Made by a program: the position numbers and the translations under genes | Shown: piece by piece, positions 10,032-20,394 of the stretch | How positions within the stretch are numbered: the stretch's first letter is position 1 | Layout of the letters: every line of letters begins with the position of its first letter | Notes under the pieces: model-generated | Database searches by the model: none | Told to the model about the DNA's origin: nothing | The model's input: only the letters and a program-made list of their open reading frames with translations | Source of the DNA: Bryopsis sp. KO-2023 | Taxonomy: Eukaryota > Chlorophyta > Ulvophyceae > Bryopsidales > Bryopsidaceae | Reading direction: 5' to 3' | Length of the DNA stretch: 64,000 bases | Assembly: GCA_030272585.1 (NCBI GenBank) | Contig: BSYQ01000012.1 | Coordinates: forward strand, 1,178,001-1,242,000

Positions 10032-10850
10032 ATGGGCTGTTTCCACAAGACCCTTCGCCTGCTCTTGACCCTCAAAATGAAGGTTACACCTATGGACCAA
10101 GGAGTAATTCATGCGGTGAAGAAGAGATACAAATATCTTTTCTTATCTAAATGGATTGAACTGCTTGACGTTCGCGATCAGCTCATCAAGGATTCTGGGA
10201 AAATGGTACGAGGGACCAAAGGTCTCTTAGAAGGGCACCTGCCCCACGCTTTAGACGCCGCAGAAATGTGCACTGATGCATGGTCAGCTATCACACGTGA
10301 GTCATGTGTGAATTGCTGGTTGAAGAGCGGGATTTTGCCTGTCGCGATGCATGCCTCTCTGAAGAGTGAATATGGGATTGCAAAAATCAAGGAACCTTCT
10401 CTTGATAATCTGGTGAATGGACTTCAAGGGCTGAAAATCAGTCCAGTGGTGGAACTGAATGGTGATGATGCGATTATCGAAGTGGTGCATGCGCTTGAGG
10501 AGAAAAGAGAAATTGTCAGGTGGTTGGAGCTCGAGGACAGTCCAGAAATTTTGCAGATTTTGCGAAATGAAGCGGCTGAAGAGATATTACAAGGAATGTC
10601 CAGTGGGTTTGAGGAGGAAGAATCAAGGAATGAAAGGGAGGTTAGTCATGAGGTGGCTGACCAGAAAAAAACCCCTCCACCGTTTGCAGAGTTACTGGGG
10701 CATTTTGAAGCCCTTGATGATGCAGTTGACTCCCTCGATGATCCCGAGGCGTTGAGGGCGATGAGAACATTAAGAAATTGCTTTCTCAATCATCGCATGA
10801 AGAACAACAGTCGGCAGACAGTGTTGAGGGATTTTTTTTCGCAGGAGTAG
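10032..10850 (+). pseudogene. pogo/Tigger (Tc1/mariner superfamily) transposase, C-terminal part only
   Basis: The protein carries TPMDQGVIHAVKKRYKYLF, which matches the block around the third acidic residue of the DDE_1 transposases (jerky/Tigger/CENP-B relatives, usually QPLDQGVI), then DAWSAITRESCVNCWLKSG, the usual W...NCW/F.K.G block that follows. The rest is an acidic tail ending FLNHRMKNNSRQTVLRDFF. A full Tigger transposase has about 450-550 residues with N-terminal helix-turn-helix DNA-binding domains and two more acidic residues; none of these is seen upstream, so the element is 5'-truncated. The remaining frame of 272 residues is open. A matching terminal repeat follows at 11,044-11,069. 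Confidence 0.75.
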
Positions 10851-10989
10851 CGGGGTGCTGGGTTGGGAACGTGGGTGGAACAATTTAATCTTGATTTTTT
10901 TGGCAACATAATAAAAGCTTCGCTTGCGTAAGTGTTGGTTCTTCGCACTCGCAGCACCCAGTCCGACTGGAAATCATGGATCGGGCGCT

Positions 10990-11071
10990 GATTCGATATT
11001 GTGCCGGTTTCGATATAGTGCCGCTTTTTCGCTGGGGCGCAAGGCGGCACTATATCGGAATCACTACTGTA
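10990..11071 (+). repeat. 3' terminal inverted-repeat end of the Tigger element with TA target site
   Basis: The end reads GCGGCACTATATCGG, then AATCACTACTG followed by TA. Read inward it starts CAGTAGTGATTCCGATATAG, the typical CAGT...CGATATA form of pogo/Tigger ends, with TA as the expected target duplication. A second, inverted copy of the inner motif (TCGATATAGTGCCGC) lies at 11,010-11,024, forming a hairpin of about 14 bp with a 19-base loop, and a diverged third copy is near 10,992-11,007. No 5' end is found in the window. Confidence 0.65.
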
Positions 11072-12668
11072 TCAAAACGGATTCTCGGATGATCGGTAGA
11101 TGTATTTATTATGAAGAGAATTATTGAAGTCACACTAGATTGGGGATTTAAAACAACTTGGAGCACAAAATGAGGATTCCGGACAGCTTAAGAAAATATA
11201 ATTCTCTGAAAGAGAATTTAAAAACAGCACTGCCCTATCAATGAAGCATCCGTTGCAACCGTTTTCGAACTCCACTGATCAGCGTGTCAAAGCCATTCCA
11301 TTTTCCTCGCCCCAATCTGCAATCCTTGCAAAAAGAGCAAAAACGTTTTGAAGTCAAGTCCCTCCACAAAGGAAATCATGCTTTCCTTATCCTTTTCTTT
11401 CTGTATATTTTCCCTCTCTCAGATTTCGCTCATCGTCCACTAGCAAAAACAAGGGGGAAAAATTCTCAGTGCTCACTATAAAACTTGGTACAAATTTGTG
11501 TAGGCACAACACACGAGAGACACTCAAATTCCCGGCGAACCGGATTACAATAACACTCCCTTCCAATCCTTTTATTCTTCCCGAATGGTACCCAAGTTGG
11601 GTAACTCAACTCACAACCATATTCAGTCAACCCTCAGTCCAAAAACCTAACTGTATCTGTTACCACAACCAAAAACAGACGAATCATAATGATCAGATGC
11701 TCATAAAATACATTCCCGCCGCCACCTTCATCTGTACCATGATATTCCTTCCGATCCTCAAACCACCTCAGTTCAAATCCCTCTCCCAGCCTAACCCATA
11801 TCTTTTACACTCACCAAAGCGCACTATAGATAGCTATCTGTTTTTTCCGTTATGTCGCGCACCAATATGTTTTCCCGACTGAACCCTCAGTAAAAAAAAA
11901 TAAGAAGAAAATACAGAAACAAAATCGAAAGATGGTACCCCAAGAAACGAACCTCTGTTGGTTGACAAGTTTTTCCTCGTCATCTCTCATCCCTCAAAAA
12001 CTGCTTGTTTTCTCAACGTTTCTTTCTATCCTGGCAGTATATTTGTTGCGACACGGATGGAAAGTGCGTTTCAAGGTTTGTGAAACATTGGTGCGGCCGC
12101 ACCATAGTCCCTCAGCGCATTCACGATGTGTGTGTGTGTTGGATCGGATAGTTACTGTTCAGGACTGTCGATTTCTTTCCAAACAAATCCCTACCAGCAG
12201 TATGCGTTCTTTCACTGCCTCACCGTCAACGAGTGGGGAGGAAAAAACTCACACACATACTTCCAATTGCGATGACTTCTGGGTGGTTGTTGTATGGAAT
12301 GTAGGGATGTGAATGCCACAGTTGCGACCCTTTTGGAGTTTGAAAAAAAATGCACCAGGGATACTTGCACATTCGTAATACTTTTCAGGTGTTGGCGAGT
12401 AGCATCTGTCACTGATATAAAATTCTTGCTCGGACAATCGCACTCACTTCTGGTGGATTCGATTCAGTTTTTTGTTGGTTTGATTCATGTGCACGTGTCG
12501 AGTCCTGTGAGCTACCTCTAATCTGCTAATTTCAGGAAAACAATGACCAAATTTGAGCAAACAAATCCTTCCACAGACGTGGAGTAGCCTCCGACATTTC
12601 TCTTTTCTATCTTTTCAAAAAAGCTACGAAGAAAGAACTATGTGTATATCCATGAAAAAACCAACACA
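11072..12668. other. no gene seen
   Basis: About 1.6 kb of AT-rich, C/T- and A-biased sequence. Short open stretches of 60-140 codons occur on both strands but show no domain, composition or splice pattern that would set them apart from chance. It may hold the unfound promoter-distal region of neighbouring genes. Confidence 0.4.
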
Positions 12669-14345
12669 CTAAGCCAGCCATTTCGCAACCGCCTCTGAAG
12701 TAGGCTTTGTCTTGCCATTCCAGATAGAAACACGGCCATCACCTTCGCCACCCACTACCTTCCATACATTGATTGCCTCGGAAGAAGTGTAACTTCCTCC
12801 ACCGGCCCCACCACCGCCTCGAGACCCTGGATGATCTCCTCCGCCAGAATAACCACCACCCCCGCCAGATTCTGACCCTCCTCCGAATCCCCTCGCGTCG
12901 CGATCTCCTAGTGGCTTTGCAAGACTTTCAGGTCCACCCAGCCATCCAACCCCTCCACATGGAGCATTATTCCCTTGCGTTCCACCGCAACCAGATCCGA
13001 ATAGCGAGTTCAGTTCTGGCGCATTGTTGCCATCGCTTTCGATACTCGCATCGACACCGTCGAAACGTAACAACGAACTCCATCCACCCCCTCCACCAGC
13101 TGCTACCAGCAACGAGCCATCGAGCTTAAAGACGAACGTGCCTCCTGCACCACCGCTGTGTTTGTTCTTGTTCTTGGACTTGCTTCCTGTGAGGATTTTG
13201 ACAATCTCTCCAGCTTCAAGCTCGAACGAACCTCCGATTATCGCACCCCGTCCTCCCCGCAAATTCCCACAAGAGCTGTCCGCAGCTTTTGCGCCAATGG
13301 CAACGATGTGGTACCATCCCGACAAAGGTACCTGCCAATCCTGACATTTCTGAAAGGAGGGAGAATAAAAAAAGAAAACCACCGTTTCTTCGAATCCCAA
13401 CTCTGCACGAAGCACCTGTTCAATGTCACGTTGGACACTGTCCAAACCTTCTATTGCTTTCAATGCACCAAATTCTTTCAGCTCATCCACCTCCAGCGAG
13501 AACAAATCCAAATCGCTCAATACGGAACCATCTATCCCTCGTCGCGATTCGATATCGTGATCCAACCAGCTCGCCAACGCCAAGCAAAATTCGACAGTGG
13601 TGGGATACGTTGAGAGGTGTTGGATCGCATTGACGCTCAGCTACAAGAAACTTTCTTTGTCTTTGATCGTTATAATGTTGTCATGAATGTGCGCTGCAAA
13701 CCTTCCCTGCAGTCCTCGGTTTGCCACACCAAGAAGCTGATCGAACAGAGCGCAACAAGTGTCCTTTTCGAGGTTGTCTCTCAAAACGAGCCTGCAAGCG
13801 TTGACCACCCAAGCCACTTGATACATGCTCGCTGTCATCACAACAGGGACGACCATTTCGTGTGTCAAGACACCCTTTCCCGTGTACATGGCGGAGAGAA
13901 GCCACTCCACCGCTCCAGGGTCCAGCTCTCGTACCATTACCTTCCCTTCCTCTGCCTCTCTGAAACTGTGTTCACCAAATGTCGCATGCGACTTTTTAAA
14001 CATAGTTGCGAAAACTGCGCTCGACGCAGCAAGAACGATCTTATGACAATAGAACTTGCGACCATCTTCTGTCTCTACGACAACATCGCTGAGCTCTGCG
14101 TCGTTGAAACAAAGCCCCAACCTCTCAATAAAGCCTTGGGAATCTTCCACAAACGCCTGATACGAAAACGATCGCGTTAAGCGACCAAGCGATTCCAGCC
14201 AGAAACAGCGACAAACGGAGCAGCACCCACCATGTTTCGATTGCGATCCCAATACAAAGTTCCGTATACAGGTTCGCAATTTGCGGATGCGAACAATAAG
14301 CGCCTGGCTTTCTTGCTCAAGCGTATCTGGCGCGCTTGATAGCAC
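12669..14345 (-). CDS. BTB/POZ-BACK protein with C-terminal glycine-rich domain, interrupted by one in-frame TAG
   Basis: One reading frame runs through the whole interval on the minus strand. The BTB/POZ domain comes first (LSDVVVETEDGRKFYCHKIV ... FATMFKKS ... LLSAMYTGKG), then a BACK-like helical domain (ACRLVLRDNLEKDTCCALFD ... FLALASWLDHD-type end), then a Gly-rich region (GGGSESGGGGGYSGGG, AGGGSYTSS) like that of ALK/LTK-type glycine-rich domains. BTB proteins of this type usually act as substrate adaptors for cullin-3 ubiquitin ligases; that role is inferred from the family. A TAG near 13,641 lies in the BACK domain, between KESFL and LSVNAIQHL. The frame and the domain continue seamlessly across it, so this is a recent pseudogene, a readthrough codon or a base error. 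No ATG opens the frame. A splice acceptor (TCGTATCAG) at about 14,157 suggests that the true exon starts at 14,156 and that the first exon lies upstream. A 33-nt GT..AG candidate intron is at 13,350-13,382. Confidence 0.7.
13350..13382 (-). other. candidate 33-nt intron in the BTB/Gly-rich gene
   Basis: On the minus strand it starts GTGGTTTTC, is almost pure pyrimidine and ends CCTCCTTTCAG. Removing it keeps the frame (11 codons) and joins GFEET to KCQDWQVPLSGW, a more typical lead into a glycine-rich domain than the Val/Phe/Tyr-rich stretch it encodes. It also contains no stop codon, so it could simply be coding. Confidence 0.4.
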
Positions 14346-14525
14346 CCCACGTAATCACCAGAGGTCTGCAGTCCGAACCTTTCGTTTTCTGATTTTCAGT
14401 CCGAATACGAACTGCGAAAGCACGGCCTATTGATCCTTTAGCACTCCGAATTCAAGGCTAGAGGTCTCAGAAAAGTTACCACAGGAATAACTGGCTTGCG
14501 GCGGCCAAGCGTTCATAGCGACTTC

Positions 14526-14561
<36 letters not shown>

Positions 14562-14770
14562 GCGCTCGCAGAAGTTCTGTGCACCCCACTTTCGTCAAGT
14601 TGCGTTTCTAATAAAAACTTTCTATGACGGGGAGCGCATTTCGTTAACTGTGGCCCAATATTCTGAATCTTTTTCCATGAGTCATGGGGGAGGTTAGAAT
14701 TGGCTTCAGGATTGGGGTTTATGGTTGTTGAGTTTTGGATTCTGTATGGTAAAACAATGGAAAAGGCAAA
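14346..14770. other. no gene seen; upstream of the BTB gene
   Basis: Should contain the first exon and promoter of the BTB gene if it is intact, but no ATG exon can be fixed by eye. Confidence 0.3.
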
Positions 14771-14796
14771 TAGTTGGAACCCATGGGTTCCAACTA
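14771..14796. repeat. 26-bp perfect palindrome
   Basis: TAGTTGGAACCC and its exact complement GGGTTCCAACTA meet around a central AT, with no spacer. It directly abuts the 64-bp palindrome that starts at 14,797. Confidence 0.9.
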
Positions 14797-14860
14797 AAAA
14801 CTTTGTTAATTTACCTGTGTTCATATGGCCATATGAACACAGGTAAATTAACAAAGTTTT
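14797..14860. repeat. 64-bp perfect palindrome without spacer
   Basis: The left arm runs from AAAACTTTGTTAATTTACC to TTCATATGG, and the right arm is its exact reverse complement. I checked all 32 base pairs. The centre is CATATGGCCATATG between 14,828 and 14,829. Such spacerless palindromes are normally unstable in genomes and clones. Confidence 0.92.
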
Positions 14861-15293
14861 CCCTCCAGTGACTGCTTTTTTTTTCCCACTCCCTGTGTAA
14901 GGAAAAGGGCCCGTACTCGGACTAAAAGGATGTGTCGAAATGACCCACGAATTTGTAGTTTCTTGACTTTTTGACTTGGTTCCTGAGGCGTCGGAGAGAA
15001 AATTCCAACGGAGTTAGTATTACGAAAGATAGGGGGGTCGAGTCTGTCATGGAATTTACAACAATGACGAATTTTCTATGGACAACAGAGGATTGTGTTA
15101 GAAACTAGTATGGGTGGTGATGGCCTGTTTTGTTTTTCCTTATTTTTATTATTGGCTCATTAGTCAATGTAAAACCTGTTTTGCTGCAAGCATTCAGCCC
15201 CCCCCCCCTATTTTGAAAAAGATTCTGACTCTACAAACGACATGAATGGTCCTTGGTTTCAAATGTATATTTTACTCATGAGTGAAATATATG
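14861..15293. other. no gene; sequence between two perfect palindromes
   Basis: AT-rich, with a run of nine C at about 15,200 and a near-palindrome around ACTCATGAGT at about 15,275-15,290. Confidence 0.4.
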
Positions 15294-15365
15294 GGACATC
15301 CAGACTGAAAGACTTACTTGTGCAAATGATCATTTGCACAAGTAAGTCTTTCAGTCTGGATGTCC
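15294..15365. repeat. 72-bp perfect palindrome without spacer
   Basis: The arms are GGACATCCAGACTGAAAGAC... and its exact complement, meeting at AAATGATCATTT (centre between 15,329 and 15,330). I checked all 36 pairs. It lies 433 bases from the 64-bp palindrome and has no sequence similarity to it. Confidence 0.92.
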
Positions 15366-15633
15366 AAAATGCTGTAGATACAGCCAAAAAAAGGAACAAA
15401 TTTCAGATGCATCATATCGTGCATGCATGCTTTTTTTCCTGACAAGGTGAGTAGAACATCCACATCCACATCTGTGGGTGCAAATTTGAATGTTAGAAAA
15501 AAGGGGTTTCTGGAGAGCCTCGACACAAAAAGTCAACCACGGTTTTGAAAGAAAGCCAGACCTAACCTGAAGCCGGCAAAAATTGAGCAGCCCCATACTC
15601 AAATCCAGGCCCTAGGTATACCACCATACACAT

Positions 15634-15720
15634 AGATTTTGCGGCTATATGTGAAAGGAAAGAGTCGCGGACAGGTTTGGGTCTGTATGAACATTTCTGT
15701 AAAACAAACACCCATTGGAA
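15634..15720 (+). repeat. LINE 3'-UTR fragment (dispersed repeat, copy 1)
   Basis: About 87 bases matching 60,914-61,000 and partly 63,453-63,515, with the shared blocks TTGCGGCTATATGTGAAAG, GTCTGTATGAACATTTCTGT and AAAACAAACACC. At 60.9 kb the same sequence follows a LINE ORF2 C terminus, so this is the 3' untranslated end of that LINE, here as an isolated 5'-truncated piece. Confidence 0.8.
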
Positions 15721-15811
15721 CAGTCATACACATGGGTTGCACATTGGTTTGATCGATAGTGTAAGAAAAAAATATGGACTCGTGTACGAAAAAATGTGCA
15801 GCTATAGAGCC

Positions 15812-16258
15812 CTATTCAAGTGTAGAATCCCTACCAGATTCCCATACTGAAATCGAACTACATGTACTGTCCCCCCCCCAAAAAAAAATTAAAAAGTGTT
15901 TTTTGGTAATTTGAAATAAAATGGTGTGATGTGACGTAACATGACGAAAGGATTGGATGTGGCGTTTGAGATTGCCAGAAACTGAGGAAGCGTGTACGGT
16001 CGCTGCATTGTCGGTTTGCTGGAATTCGTACCCACACTCGAGTAAAACGATCGGTTGATTGATAACACGGTTTCGAAGGGCGGTCTGAGCTTCGCTCCAG
16101 GAGGGGGTTGGGGAGAGTGCCAACTCTTTCAGGGTCGAGAGTCCTAATGCTGCGAACCGTCGAGCTCTTTTTTCATCTATCGCATCCATCCGTCCAAGCA
16201 GCAAATGCCATGGTATGCGATCAACGTTTTCCGTTTCTGTTTCAAGGAGTCGTTTCAT
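15812..16258 (-). CDS. unidentified exon-like frame
   Basis: Starts at an ATG (MKRLLETETENVDRIPWHLL). The first 90 or so residues look like real protein: charged helices with RMDAIDEKRARRFAALGLSTLKELA, a pattern reminiscent of helix-hairpin-helix or SAM-like folds. The last third is low-quality Phe/Ser sequence and probably intron. The same frame continues upstream across a TGA to about 16,390 with plausible protein (FVVGCPTSAGFMLSSAS). No family assigned. Confidence 0.35.
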   Translation of the reverse strand: MKRLLETETENVDRIPWHLLLGRMDAIDEKRARRFAALGLSTLKELALSPTPSWSEAQTALRNRVINQPIVLLECGYEFQQTDNAATVHASSVSGNLKRHIQSFRHVTSHHTILFQITKKHFLIFFWGGDSTCSSISVWESGRDSTLE

Positions 16259-16365
16259 TATTCGAGCCTTTCATTCGGGTATGGATTGGGCCACGTCGAG
16301 CGATATGATTTGAAAAGATTTGTCGTTTGGACTTCCAGAAGCTGAGGAAAGCATGAAGCCAGCGC

Positions 16366-16572
16366 TTGTGGGACAACCGACCACGAAAAAGTGAATCCTT
16401 CGGAGAAGAGCCCCTCGAAGAAACGGTACTTCTGTTTTTTTTTTGCTGCCAGGCGTTGGCAGAGGAGTTGGTGAGTTTGGAACGCGGCGACGTCCCGACT
16501 GGTTTCCCTGATTTAGATGAAAGAATCTACCCTTCTTCAACCAATCAAAGTAACAAGCAAGCATCGAATTAA
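16366..16572 (+). CDS. possible terminal exon(s) of a plus-strand gene with a 27-nt intron
   Basis: An acidic, hydrophilic frame (RPRKSESFGEEPLEE ... ALAEELVSLERGDVPTGF) that ends in a natural stop. A GT..AG segment at 16,426-16,452, starting GTACTTC and ending TTTTGCTGCCAG, is 27 bases, in phase and pyrimidine-rich. It is opposite in strand to the frame at 15,812-16,258 and overlaps that frame's upstream extension, so at most one of the two is likely to be real there. No family assigned. Confidence 0.35.
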   Translation: MWDNRPRKSESFGEEPLEETVLLFFFCCQALAEELVSLERGDVPTGFPDLDERIYPSSTNQSNKQASN

Positions 16573-17740
16573 ATAATAATTACAGCCCACAGTGAAAGAG
16601 AAGCAACCCTTCCAAACGTTTCCTACCCCCCCCCCCTCAAAAAAAAATAAAAAACAAAACAAAAAAACAAACCTGTCAGATGTTGGAGACATTATGTAAT
16701 GCTGTCAATTAATCATCATTCATGGTGGTGGCCCCTTCTTGTGATCGCCCACCCCCGCATGTATTTCTTCTGAAGAAAAGTGGTAAAGAGGTTCTATTAG
16801 CCTGATTTGGAGGTTTTGGTTGAATTGGGGTTTGTGTGTGGCAGGTCAGGTTTTTTGCTTTCAGTTGGAGAGAGGGTAATGAACGAGCGGACTAAAAAAT
16901 TTCCGAGGTGAGAATTCACGCCTGTTCGACCTTGAGGAGATGACTGACCCACTCCGTAAATGTTCACCCTACGATAATTCCATCCGTTTTCAGAAAAACG
17001 AAAATGATGTTTCTTGTTAACAGAGAAGCACCATGTATAAAAATCACCATATAACATCATATATATGTAGCACCATTCGTTTTTTCTCTGGTGTAAACTG
17101 TTTTTCTGTTTGTTTTTAGGTTCTGGAGGTTACGTTGATGACCGGATTGCATGCAGCTTCTGGAGGGCATCAGATGCCGGTGAAGTAGTGGCGAAACACA
17201 ACCAATAAGAATCCGAGAAGGAGGTACATGAGTGTTTGAAAGAAATCAGTTGTTTTTCATTCGGAAGCAATTCCTCCTGTTGGTGCAACTCAACCATGTC
17301 AGACATGGTGCTGTGCAATATTCAGGTGCTGGCGGGGAAAAACATTCGCCAGCGGTTTGACTACCATGAAGCAATCCAGTCAAGTGGTATGCCTTTTTTA
17401 TTTCTCAACAGGAAAAGGTTTTGCAGGGGAATTTTTTTTTCAGCCTGATAATTCACGACTAATGCACTAGTGGTATTTCTGCACACACAATCTCCCATTT
17501 TTTTTTCTTTTTTTTGTGCGACTTTTTTAAAATTTTTGTTCACATACGATCTATTGTATGGTTTACACTGGCTGGATAAAGACTTTGACACGCTGTTCTC
17601 CTCTCACACCCCCAAGTGGAAAAAAATGAAATGCCTAGTTACCTTCTTAATTTTTGCTCGGGGGTGGGGGGTTGGGGGAGAAAAACCGATACCTTCTGAT
17701 AGAGGTGGTGTAGTTTGTAGTTGCCTATCTAAAACGTTGA
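16573..17740. other. no gene identified
   Basis: Contains C- and A-runs at 16,627-16,672 and exon-like pieces around 17,120-17,222, bounded by a TTTTTAG acceptor and a GGTACATGAG donor on the plus strand. Too short to assign. Confidence 0.3.
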
Positions 17741-18098
17741 TACATGTACATCTTTCGTTGCATTCTCTTCTTCTAGTAGTTTTCTACGATCGTTGATGAT
17801 ATGCAGCTATATTGTGTCCTTTCTTGCAAAACATGTACATCTTTCGTTGCATTCTCTTCTTCTAGTAGTTTTCTACGATCGTTGATGATATGCAGCTATA
17901 TTGTGTCCTTTCTTGCAAAACATGTACGTCTTTCGTTGCATTCTCTTCTTCGAGTAGTTTTCTACGATCGTTGATGATATGCAGCTATATTGTGTCCTTT
18001 CTTGCAAAACATGTACGTCTTTCGTTGCATTCTCTTCTTCGAGTAGTTTTCTACGATCGTTGATGATATGCAGCTATATTGTGTCCTTTATTGCAAAA
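17741..18098 (+). repeat. 89-bp tandem repeat, about four copies
   Basis: The motif CATGTACATCTTTCG or CATGTACGTCTTTCG recurs at about 17,743, 17,832, 17,921 and 18,010, so the period is 89 bases. Copies are nearly identical, differing by transitions such as ACATCT/ACGTCT and CTTCTAG/CTTCGAG, and copies 1-2 versus 3-4 share variants. The last copy stops at GCAAAACATCCCC. No coding potential is apparent. Confidence 0.9.
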
Positions 18099-18973
18099 CA
18101 TCCCCTTTCAAGTGTATTTTTTTCCTTGTGGGTACTTTGCAAGCACCCACCAAGAAAGAAATACAACTACCTCAAGCAGTTGTGTTCAAGGACTTGTACA
18201 TTCGTTTGGGTCGTGTCCGGTTTTATGTATTTCTTTGCCTCCTTGATATTACCCCACCTAGATCTCTTTCGGGCTTGCTCCATCATCAAAGTTCTACATC
18301 CTATCGTAAAATAGTCGTTTTCTCATGTCACGTACGTATTTGCCTTGTGAGCTATCCTTCGTTTACCTTCTACACTTCTTAGAAATTTCTCATCTACTTT
18401 GACGAATATATGAGAGGAACCAAAGCTAAATCATCTATTCATTGTTATATAATATTGCCATATTGCAATAAAGCAATGAACGATTTTTTCGATATTGAGG
18501 TTGTGTGCATTGTTGTTACCTTTCTTGAGGCTAGGGTTTCTCTCGAGTCTATTACTTGCATAAGTTTTTTATTCCGTATCAATATATGGAGAACATCTTA
18601 AATACTTATAAAGAATCTAACGAGCACGAAGGTGATGCAATATATGTTCGTGTGATCGTTGAATACTGATGTTGGTTGAATATTGTTGTTCTGACACGTC
18701 TTGCTTGAAATTTAGTTGAATAGGGTGAACAAGAGGTACTTTTATCATGCATCTTCTACAATATATTGGTAAAAACCATGGAAGTATCTCTTGTACTTTG
18801 TTTTTTATTTCATACACTCCTTTGGTTTGGTGTCTGCAGCAACTAATGCTCTTATTATTTATACGAATGTCGATAAGCATTCCCAATGTAACAATTCGGC
18901 TAATTCCAGGAATCCGGCCCCTGGTGACGTCTAGGTCGTTGCGGCGTGGGGGTCCCCGTTTTCGACGTGTCCA

Positions 18974-19231
18974 ATGTGCCAGAAGGACATACTGCCATTG
19001 TGGATGGGCAAGTCAAAACCTCAACTCCGAGCATGGAATCAACCCTATGCCATCGCTGTAGGACACGAAGTGTCGGCCAAGGGCCGCTACACCAACGTTG
19101 TCTGCTGTGGAATTTGGGCCACCCCCGGAGCCGCCCACGGAATCGTCACCGACGCAGACAAACCGCGGGCCACAAACTCGGCTTCGTGCCCGTTCAGCGA
19201 ATACGCCTCGGTACATGTCGCTACAACGTAG
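18974..19231 (+). CDS. unidentified GC-rich open frame
   Basis: A GC-richer island (about 18,905-19,235) in AT-rich surroundings encodes KPQLRAWNQPYAIAVGHEV...YTNVVCCGIWATPGAAHGIVTDADKPRA. The composition looks like protein, but both strands are open and I recognise no family. A degraded gene or an exon is possible. Confidence 0.25.
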   Translation: MCQKDILPLWMGKSKPQLRAWNQPYAIAVGHEVSAKGRYTNVVCCGIWATPGAAHGIVTDADKPRATNSASCPFSEYASVHVATT

Positions 19232-20394
19232 TGGAAAATGTTGATGGGTTATTTTTGTGGGATTGTCAATGACCATTTCCATTAGGTATGTAAAAGGAAT
19301 CACCTTCGCACATACGAGCGGGTGGATGGAAGAAACAGTCAATCATCAACTAGGTACTCAAATTTGTTAAAAATCCATAAAACTTTTGGATTTAAAGGGA
19401 AAAACAAGAATTCACGTGGAATATTGGACTACAATACAACCGGCCGGGTACAGACGCCTACATGAACAAACAAAACCACTAAGGAATTGTTCCCACTAAG
19501 GAATTGTCCCCCCTTCTCTTGCTAATGGGTCTTTAAGTAGTATCAATATGGATAGGTTCGTTGCTTGAAAAACAGCACCAAAATCTCACACAAATCCGGA
19601 CAATATCCCGCATGCCAACAAGATATCTGCAATATTCCGTAGATGATGCGAAGCGGGTGTTGAACGTATAGTGATGCAACACGCTTCAAAATGATCCCAA
19701 CACCTCAAATGTTTCGAGCTGCACGGTCCTAAAAATAAAAGGCTTTCAAAAAGGCTCCAACACAGCTACTCTAAACGCTCTCGTGTCTCCAGAACTTAAA
19801 AACTCATTCAAACCATCGAGGAAATCGACGCATTCCATGAAGATGCGACCAATGATTGTGAACTCGATCCCTATATCTCGAGTTCTATAGTTGCTTTCGG
19901 CTCAAGCACTTAAGTTAATCTAGGGTTTTGAGGAGTTATTTCGGTTTTGATTTTCGTTTGTGCTTGAGATTTGAGTTTCTTGTCGTTTACACTCATATCT
20001 TCTTGTGTTGGATATAATCTTCAATCTGGCATTTGAGTGGCTCAGGGCACACTTAAGGTTAACTATTTTGCATTATGTCGAGGTGTATCCATCCGGCTTG
20101 ACGACACAAGTTGATTAGGTTTTTACTGGTACAGTTTTTACCACTTGCCGTCATGTGAATGATCCATCAATCGTGGTGGATTTAGTCGTCATCACATTTC
20201 GTGACTCAAAATATATTTGATTAGGGGTGTCTTTGTTTCGAATTAACTTTGATAGATCATATTTAAATCTGTTTACATATCTTGATTTCGTTAAAGAACG
20301 GTAAAGCCCCTACCTCTTAGTAGAATTACTCGTAACACCTTCCGAGAGAAGTCGTCAAATGACGTTAGATTCACCCAGACACCACACCGTTCAA
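19232..20394. other. no gene seen
   Basis: AT-rich intergenic sequence with a short tandem duplication CACTAAGGAATTGT at about 19,480-19,507. Confidence 0.4.

Noticed and set aside
13158-13613. Plus-strand gene opposite the BTB/Gly-rich gene
   Set aside because: The minus strand has recognisable domains (BTB, BACK, glycine-rich); the plus frames are shadows.
12669-14345. A variant nuclear code with TAG read as an amino acid
   Set aside because: The same gene and the gypsy pol both end at TAG, and other long frames use ordinary stops. One in-frame TAG is better explained by decay, readthrough or error.
14771-15365. CRISPR array or phage-type attachment sites at the palindromes
   Set aside because: The palindromes are different from each other, are not regularly spaced repeats with spacers, and the DNA is eukaryotic.
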